Below, piece by piece: positions 1-5,238 of a DNA stretch of 7,273 bases (its first letter is position 1; the number at the start of each line of letters is the position of its first letter). The stretch lies in assembly GCA_003175915.1 (NCBI GenBank), contig PSRH01000064.1, positions 1 to 7,273 of the forward strand, written 5' to 3'. The notes beneath the pieces are model-generated. The model did no database searches, had not been told where the DNA came from, and saw only the letters and a list, made by a program, of their open reading frames with translations. The stretch comes from Candidatus Melainabacteria bacterium (lineage in GTDB: Bacteria; Cyanobacteriota; Vampirovibrionia; Obscuribacterales; Obscuribacteraceae). A program made the translations under genes and the position numbers.

Positions 1-582
1 ATCGTCATAGTTTCTCTTACCTTTCAAGGACTGTCGATCCTGCCTGCCAGGGCCGGCCACGACGCACCCGAAACCTACGTGCAAGCAGGTGATGACTTTA
101 TCCAGAGAGGCAGGTACAAAGACGCGATTGCCAAGTATTCGAAGGCAATTCATCTTGATAAGAACAATCCAAAGTACTATCAATTTCGTGCCAATGCTGA
201 GTTTCAGCTGAAAAAGTACAAGCCGGCCATCGCCGATCTATCCCACTCAATCAAACTGAACCCAAATGACCCAGATGCATATGCTGCCAGAGCGACTGCC
301 TATGAGGCCATTGAAGAATACAAAAAGGAGAAAAGCGATTTAGATGCACTTCTATCCTTACGACCAAATGACGGGCCGTCTCTCTTGGGGCGCGCTCGGC
401 TTGAAAAGCGCTTCGGCCATATGCGTGAAGTCGTACAGGATTGCAACAAGGCGATCTATCTCGGCCTAAGTCGTGAGCAGACAGCAGAGCTATATAAACT
501 GCGGGCAGACGCCTATAAGAAACTGGGAAGAAAAGGTGATGCCGAGCAGGAACTGGCTAAGTATCAATCCCTGATGCCTTAG
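1..582 (+). CDS. Exported TPR-repeat protein, 5' end outside window
   Basis: The reading frame is open from base 1. A GTG at 79 could be called as the start, but the 26 codons before it read as the end of a signal peptide (hydrophobic IVIVSLTF.. then LPARAGHDA, a plausible signal peptidase I site after ARA), so the true start lies left of the window. From base 79 the protein is almost entirely tetratricopeptide repeats. Three 34-residue units (79-180, 181-282, 283-384) carry the usual small/aromatic pattern (e.g. YKDAIAKYSKAI, YKPAIADLSHSI). A looser 36-residue unit (385-492) and a partial C-terminal one (493-579) follow. TPR arrays are protein-binding scaffolds, and the leader places this one outside the cytoplasm. 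The partner is unknown. It is followed after 88 bases by corA on the same strand, with no clear link. TPR assignment is firm; specific function is not assignable. Confidence 0.88.
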   Translation: MVIVSLTFQGLSILPARAGHDAPETYVQAGDDFIQRGRYKDAIAKYSKAIHLDKNNPKYYQFRANAEFQLKKYKPAIADLSHSIKLNPNDPDAYAARATAYEAIEEYKKEKSDLDALLSLRPNDGPSLLGRARLEKRFGHMREVVQDCNKAIYLGLSREQTAELYKLRADAYKKLGRKGDAEQELAKYQSLMP

Positions 583-670
583 AAATCAAGTCGTCCTATA
601 GGCGAGACGGAAAAACTGAGCGAACTGGTAATACAATTAGGTCGTTTGGGCTCGCTTAAGAATTTGGTCG

Positions 671-1570
671 ATGGCTGAAGAAACCATAATCGACAATGAG
701 GTGATGCGATGGCATCATTTCGACGACCCGGAAGATCCCGAGCTTGTCGTGCTTGCTGCTCACTATTCCTTGCACGAGCTGGCTATTGAGGACTGTGCTT
801 CGAGAGATGCCAGGGTAAAGCTCGATGATTACGGTAACTATCTGTTCGCTATCCTGAGCGTTCTCAATTTTGACTCTAAGAACGACGAGTTGCTCGATCA
901 TAAGATTGGTACGTTTATCGGCCACAACTTTCTTGTCACCGTTTGTCATGGCACCAATCGTAGCGTTAGTTACGTGAAAGCGCGGCTTGCCACCGGCGAA
1001 GATCGCCACTTACCAATCGAAATTTTCCACAGACTGACCGATCACGTTTGTGATCAATTTCTGCCGGTAATCGATACCATTTCAGACGAAATAGCGGAGA
1101 TGGAACAACTGGTTCACGACAAACCTGATCAGGGAATCTCGCGCAAGGCCATTTCTCTAAAAGCCGCGTTGAGCGTGACAAGAAGATTCGCTGTTGCTCA
1201 CCGCGAAGTAGTCAACGCCCTCTTGCGCAAACATCCGCCGATTCTGGACACTCAGCTAACTCTCTACTTTCGCGACATCTATGATCACATCGTTCACGCA
1301 ACTGAACTGATCGAAATGCATCGAGAACTGCTTACTGGCTTGATCGATCTGAATCTGTCGGCTACGGCCCATCGAACCAATGAAATTGTCAAAATGCTTA
1401 CCATCTATGCCACGATCTTGCTACCGCTTAATGTCATCACCGGTTATTTCGGCATGAACTTCGACCATTTGCCTTTTATTCACGATCATATGGCTGTACC
1501 AACGGTCACGCTTCTTTTAGTGCTGATTGCCCTTGCTAGTACATTGTTTTTCCGCGGCCGCAATTGGTGA
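671..1570 (+). CDS. corA: CorA-family divalent metal cation channel
   Basis: A 299-residue protein with CorA layout: an alpha/beta cytoplasmic N-terminal domain (about 1-120), a long helical stalk (about 125-240), then two C-terminal membrane helices (about 241-260 and 275-294) and a short basic tail, FRGRNW. The family signature GMN is at residues 261-263, directly after helix 1 (ITGYFGMNF). CorA forms a pentameric inner-membrane channel that takes up Mg2+ (also Co2+/Ni2+). The outer loop is unusual: the Glu of the common MPEL motif is replaced, giving LPFIHDH with three His nearby, so the preferred ion may differ. An in-frame stop at 638-640 with no ATG, GTG or TTG codon before 671 fixes the start, although no good Shine-Dalgarno is visible. 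It could be a Zn2+-type CorA relative rather than the housekeeping Mg2+ channel. Family assignment is firm; substrate is open. Confidence 0.92.
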   Translation: MAEETIIDNEVMRWHHFDDPEDPELVVLAAHYSLHELAIEDCASRDARVKLDDYGNYLFAILSVLNFDSKNDELLDHKIGTFIGHNFLVTVCHGTNRSVSYVKARLATGEDRHLPIEIFHRLTDHVCDQFLPVIDTISDEIAEMEQLVHDKPDQGISRKAISLKAALSVTRRFAVAHREVVNALLRKHPPILDTQLTLYFRDIYDHIVHATELIEMHRELLTGLIDLNLSATAHRTNEIVKMLTIYATILLPLNVITGYFGMNFDHLPFIHDHMAVPTVTLLLVLIALASTLFFRGRNW

Positions 1571-1571
1571 T

Positions 1572-1654
1572 TGCCAGTACCAGCTATTCTTTCCTGGTTT
1601 TTACCTGGAACGCTAGCCATTTTTGCAGCGTATAGTTAAAAATGGTAATTGGCA
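1572..1654. promoter_or_regulatory. Inverted-repeat-rich intergenic element between corA and kinase
   Basis: Three nested complementarities are visible just after the corA stop. The outer arms TGCCAGTACCA (1572-1582) and TGGTAATTGGCA (1643-1654) pair except for one small internal mismatch. Inside them, 1591-1610 folds into an 8-pair stem with one T:T mismatch and a TTTT loop. An inner pair CCATTTTT (1617-1624) and AAAAATGG (1638-1645) shares the bases TGG at 1643-1645 with the outer right arm, so inner and outer pairings exclude each other. This may be a corA terminator region, a cis-acting RNA for the kinase operon, or a small palindromic repeat. No ORF is supported here. Function is inferred. 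Confidence 0.4.
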
Positions 1655-1708
1655 GGCTCAGAAATCGATAATGACGCGATGCTGTCAGACTGAACATCGA
1701 GTGGCATC

Positions 1709-3142
1709 TTGGCAAACTTAGCATTAACAATCCCCTATCGAAAGCTGTCGGCGCGTGTCACACTCGCGGCCATGAGCTTGCTGTTTCCGGTTTGGGCAAT
1801 TCTTTTCCCGGTGTGGTTTTGTCTATTTCTCATTCTTTTGCTCAAGATTCCAGGTGTCCTGCCAGTGCTTCCAGCGCTACTGATCATCAGCTTTCTTATT
1901 GCCGTCCCCGCATTGTCATTGCTGGCAACGGCAGTCTGTGAAGACGATCGAATTTTACTAAATAACGCTGGCATATCATTTCCCATTTCGTTTTTGCCAG
2001 GATTGAAATTCAAACGCGAATTCAAATGGTGCGAACTTACTTCAGTCAGTCTCCGCTGGGAAGGAGCAACCGACTTTGGGCCAGGCGATAGTCTGGATTT
2101 GTTCTTTGCCAATAGCGGGCAGGCTCGCCTCCATTTGAAACAACTCTCCAAAAGTGATTTGGAACAATTGATTCTGGCAATAAGCCTCTGGGCGGGTGCT
2201 CGAGGAGATGAACATCATCTTCTCCAGCTACAAACTCATTTGCGTGGAGGAGCCGCGGAAGAAAAGCGTCTCAGTATCACGCAGTTATGGGAAGAAGAAA
2301 TAGCAAATCGATTTGCACCGACCTCATTCGAAACTCTGCGGCCGGACTCTTACTTGCAGGGTAGTAAATTGAGAGTAGTGAAAGTGCTAGGCTTCGGCGG
2401 CTTCTCTGCCGCTTACTTGGCGCAGCGCAACGGTAAAGATCTGGTTGTTTTGAAAGAGGCTGTCGATCGGAAGGATGAAAGTCAAAGCATTGAGAGTAGG
2501 GCTGCTAAGCTTCTGGAGGCAGAAGCTTCTATTCTCACCCAGCTCAATCATCCTCAAATTCCCAGGATATTTGACCATTTCGTCGAACAAGGGCGTCATT
2601 ATATGGTTCTTGAATATGTTCCTGGTCAGGATCTGCGTCAGCTAGTCCGCCAAAATGGGCCGCAATCCGAATCGGATGTACTAATCTGGGCGAGCCGCGC
2701 TTGTGAAATATTGGATTATTTGCACAAACAAGATCCGGTAATTATGCATCTGGACGTTACACCGGAAAATTTGTTACTCAGGCGCAATGGCGAGCTTGTC
2801 CTTGTGGACTTTGGTTCAGCTGTGAAGCGCAACGGCAATGAAGCACCAGTAATTTCAGGAAAAGAAGCGTACATGGCTCCCGAACAAAGGCAGCATCAGC
2901 CAGTAATAGAGAGCGATATATTCGCGCTGGGTTGCACGCTGCATTTTCTTTTGACCGGCCAGGATCCCATCCCGATGGTGGTGGCATCTCCTCGCTCAAT
3001 AAATCCATCTGTCAGCTTGGAATTGGATGAATTAGTGAATAAGTGTACGGAGTTGAAACCCGCTAATCGAATACCTTCCGCGCAAGTGTTGAGAAAGAGA
3101 CTCAACGAGCTTAATGCCAGTCTTGCCAATAAACTAAAATGA
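1709..3142 (+). CDS. Membrane-anchored eukaryotic-type Ser/Thr protein kinase
   Basis: A 477-residue protein with two strongly hydrophobic segments (about 22-45 and 48-75), a PH-like beta region (about 79-165) containing FKWCEL, a linker, then a C-terminal kinase domain (about 220-470). Visible kinase elements are the glycine loop GFGGFS (228-233), ATP lysine K249 (VVLKEAV), helix-C glutamate E272, HLDVTPEN (347-354) with catalytic D349 and metal-binding N354, DFG (367-369), APE (390-392), the F-helix D403 and the late R454. All core catalytic positions are present. However, the Arg of HRD is Leu and the usual Lys two residues after the catalytic Asp is Thr351. The kinase domain is at the C-terminus behind the membrane module, the reverse of PknB order. 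A stop at 1691-1693 leaves TTG 1709 as the longest start; ATG 1772 is the alternative and keeps both helices. It overlaps the next gene by ATGA. Substrates are unknown. Confidence 0.9.
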   Translation: MANLALTIPYRKLSARVTLAAMSLLFPVWAILFPVWFCLFLILLLKIPGVLPVLPALLIISFLIAVPALSLLATAVCEDDRILLNNAGISFPISFLPGLKFKREFKWCELTSVSLRWEGATDFGPGDSLDLFFANSGQARLHLKQLSKSDLEQLILAISLWAGARGDEHHLLQLQTHLRGGAAEEKRLSITQLWEEEIANRFAPTSFETLRPDSYLQGSKLRVVKVLGFGGFSAAYLAQRNGKDLVVLKEAVDRKDESQSIESRAAKLLEAEASILTQLNHPQIPRIFDHFVEQGRHYMVLEYVPGQDLRQLVRQNGPQSESDVLIWASRACEILDYLHKQDPVIMHLDVTPENLLLRRNGELVLVDFGSAVKRNGNEAPVISGKEAYMAPEQRQHQPVIESDIFALGCTLHFLLTGQDPIPMVVASPRSINPSVSLELDELVNKCTELKPANRIPSAQVLRKRLNELNASLANKLK

Positions 3143-3831
3143 GTGAAAACAGCCCTAACGAACTTATCAAGCTAGATACGGCCGGTGATGTAACCCGCTG
3201 GTGCCAGCACCGAATGTCTCACTACAGCAGCGCCAAAGAAGGGTTCGTTTTAACAACTATTCTGTTGCTTGGATTCATTGGCGGACCAGCGCTTGTGTTT
3301 TATTTGATGTCGTGGCTGCTGGCAGGTAATCTTGGCACCTCCGGTGGCGGCGCTATGGCGCTGGCATTCAATGGGCTTCTCTATTTCCTCCTTCTAGCAT
3401 TGACGGTATTACTTGGTTGGATGGCTCTGCGAAGCATTTGTAGACCGACCCACCTGGCGTTAGGACGTGATGGTCTTTACTATGAATATCACACAGCAAT
3501 CGGCAACTTCAAAGGGCAATTGTTTCCCTGGACGGAAATCGAGCGCATTGAGATTTTCAAGCCTGGAAGTTCCATAAACCCGGAACATTATCTGGTCCGT
3601 TTTCGCTCGCGCTCGAAAAAAAGATTTGATCTTCCTTTAAGATGGCTTCGCAGTCCGGATACAAAGGATTTACTTGCCGGCGCAGTCGACAGTCATCTGA
3701 CAGATGTTGAAAGAGACCTTGACGTTGCATTCTTCCTTCAGTCACCATCCGTGAATAGCTTTACTGAACTGTGGTTTCAGTCATTGGATTCACCGGTGAT
3801 TTCCACAAGCAAGCCCTCTTCGACAGATTGA
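3139..3831 (+). CDS. Membrane protein resembling the kinase N-terminal module
   Basis: A 230-residue protein whose ATG overlaps the kinase stop in an ATGA and lacks a Shine-Dalgarno, so translational coupling is likely. It has two hydrophobic segments (about 35-62 and 73-97) followed by a beta-rich soluble region (about 102-185). The order copies the upstream kinase: two helices, then a strand ending in a glycine turn (LALGRDGLYYEY here, ILLNNAGISFPI in the kinase), an FPWTEIERIEI strand matching FKWCELTSVSL, then a hydrophobic strand and a short C-terminal helix (DLLAGAV versus LEQLILAI). This resembles bacterial PH-like domains, which often follow membrane helices. No catalytic motif is seen. 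It may pair with the kinase, regulate it or be its target. The last 30 or so residues look disordered and Ser-rich. Gene reality is well supported; function is inferred. Confidence 0.8.
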   Translation: MSENSPNELIKLDTAGDVTRWCQHRMSHYSSAKEGFVLTTILLLGFIGGPALVFYLMSWLLAGNLGTSGGGAMALAFNGLLYFLLLALTVLLGWMALRSICRPTHLALGRDGLYYEYHTAIGNFKGQLFPWTEIERIEIFKPGSSINPEHYLVRFRSRSKKRFDLPLRWLRSPDTKDLLAGAVDSHLTDVERDLDVAFFLQSPSVNSFTELWFQSLDSPVISTSKPSSTD

Positions 3832-3836
3832 CCAAG

Positions 3837-3855
3837 AAAGGCATTATCCGCTTTT
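3837..3855. terminator. Possible weak bidirectional terminator between convergent genes
   Basis: AAAGGC (3837-3842) and GCTTTT (3850-3855) form a 6-pair stem, with one G-T wobble and a 7-base loop, in the gap between the two convergent operons. The A-run and T-run arms would give a T stretch on either strand. The stem is short and AT-rich and runs into the end of the exosortase gene, so this is tentative. Confidence 0.25.
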
Positions 3856-5238
3856 GATGTGCCGTACTTTTGTAATAGAGAGCCATGGTCCTTTGGTTTG
3901 ACCTATCATAGCGGCCCAGTACCAGTCTGAAGCGCGCAACCAACTATGCCCATGATGGTCTATAATTCGTTCGCTCACGTTGAGTTTTCGTTGGTCGCGT
4001 TCAGCGATCAGTGTGTGCCAGAGGACTCCTTGATCGTCCTTCGTCAGGCAGTCCTTACTCAATTTGTACCCGGTGCCCTTCAGACAGTCCTCGGCCGGGT
4101 GTAACTGGCGAGTAGGAGACTTGATAGTGCGGAAGATAATTTCCGACTGGCCGTCCGAAAATTTGGCTATTTCGCCCGGGAAGCGAGATTGAAACTGCCT
4201 CTCGAGCGAGCTCAGAGGTATTCGCTTTAGGCTATATTGCTCGGCACGATCGTGCCAGGGATCTGGTTTGATAGCCAAGCTGGCGTCTACGGATCGAGCC
4301 TGCACCAATGGTGCTGATCCTGCCACTAGGCAGAGAAGACAATAGACTGTCACTGGCAACTTCAAACGGCGTCTGTATGCCGGGCGGAGCTCGTCTGAAG
4401 ATTGAGAAGAAACTGTTGGCGTTTCTGAGGGACCACCAGGTTTATACGAGTGCTTGCTAGCCAAAAGAATTAGCGTGGACGTAAGTGCAAAGCAGGCGGC
4501 GCCCAAACCTTCGTGCACGTATGGATTGTCCGCCATTGAAGCGAATCCCGAAAGATATAGTAAGGAGAGGATAAGGCTTCGGAACACGTTACCGACGATC
4601 GCGGAGGCTACGGAAATGCAAATGAGAGTAAGAGTTCTTCTAACTTTTGCCTGTTCTCTGTAGGCAAGCAACAGTCCTAAATACGCGGAAAACCAGAGGA
4701 AGTGAATGCCGGCGCACGGGGCGTCTATATTGATTTCTTGACCGTTTGCGCTGAGCATTGTGCCGGCAAGATCAACTGAAAAACTGCAGATGGATAGTAG
4801 GGCGGCAACTATGTGGCTGATCCCCAGACGTAACGGGAAGCCTGCGAAGAAATTCAAAGAAGAAATGATTGGCAAGGATAGCAGCATTAGACCAAGAATT
4901 GGAACGGAGCCAGCCCAAATGAGGTAGCGATCAAGAAACAGCCATAAGCTCAATACCATCACAATCGCCAACACCAAGTTGGGCGCATGATGAAGCAGGA
5001 GTATATAGCTAAGCAGCAATCCAGAAAGGAATAGCCAGTTCATGGAAAATTTTGTCGGCAAAGAAGGCTGCATCAACTTCTGCTTGTAATAGCCAAACAT
5101 CGCCAAAACTAGAGCGGTGATCAGTGCAAGCACGCCGAGCGAATCCTCAGAGCCGTCTGAGAGCCTGCGAAGGTACCATGGGAAGAGCGGCCAGAAGGCC
5201 GCAGTTCCCAGAATAATTGGTATTGCTTTAATGTTCAT
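3844..5238 (-). CDS. Exosortase with fused C-terminal periplasmic domain
   Basis: A 464-residue polytopic inner-membrane protein with about eight membrane segments in the first 262 residues. It carries the exosortase/archaeosortase catalytic set: C175 in DAPCAGIHF, R220 in NVFRSL and H242 in VHEGLG. Exosortases cut PEP-CTERM tails outside the cytoplasmic membrane and are thought to pass the protein onward to the surface. After a polar linker (about 263-291), a further membrane segment (about 293-313) leads to a soluble domain (about 315-464) with HPAEDCLKGTGY (C385), a second Cys at 397 and a closing GQTKGPWLSITKV. This resembles the EpsI-like domain fused to some exosortase subtypes (XrtQ/XrtT-like from memory; subtype unsure). 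ATG 5238 was chosen because it gives a hydrophobic N-terminus. A longer frame to 5340 adds 34 poorly hydrophobic residues and would overlap the upstream gene's sorting signal. It overlaps that gene by 11 bases, suggesting coupling. Confidence 0.9.
   Translation of the reverse strand: MNIKAIPIILGTAAFWPLFPWYLRRLSDGSEDSLGVLALITALVLAMFGYYKQKLMQPSLPTKFSMNWLFLSGLLLSYILLLHHAPNLVLAIVMVLSLWLFLDRYLIWAGSVPILGLMLLSLPIISSLNFFAGFPLRLGISHIVAALLSICSFSVDLAGTMLSANGQEINIDAPCAGIHFLWFSAYLGLLLAYREQAKVRRTLTLICISVASAIVGNVFRSLILSLLYLSGFASMADNPYVHEGLGAACFALTSTLILLASKHSYKPGGPSETPTVSSQSSDELRPAYRRRLKLPVTVYCLLCLVAGSAPLVQARSVDASLAIKPDPWHDRAEQYSLKRIPLSSLERQFQSRFPGEIAKFSDGQSEIIFRTIKSPTRQLHPAEDCLKGTGYKLSKDCLTKDDQGVLWHTLIAERDQRKLNVSERIIDHHGHSWLRASDWYWAAMIGQTKGPWLSITKVRHIKSG

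Noticed and set aside
79..81. GTG at 79 as the start of the TPR gene
   Set aside because: The preceding in-frame codons read as a signal peptide with a cleavage site, and the frame is open to the window edge.
656..1009. 117-codon minus-strand frame inside corA
   Set aside because: It lies opposite clearly recognised CorA coding sequence, has no family features and no initiation signal.
1631..1672. TATAGT and GATAAT as -10 boxes for the kinase operon
   Set aside because: No -35-like hexamer occurs at a 16-18 base spacing. TTGGCA at 1649-1654 is only 12 bases from GATAAT.
4198..4218. Hairpin CCTCTCGAG / CTCAGAGG with one bulge
   Set aside because: Located in coding sequence of the exosortase C-terminal domain, without a T-tract; no role can be supported.
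4243..4256. Perfect 14-base palindrome GGCACGATCGTGCC
   Set aside because: It lies within exosortase coding sequence, with no repeat copies or neighbouring operator context seen. Probably chance, though it could be a dyad protein-binding site.
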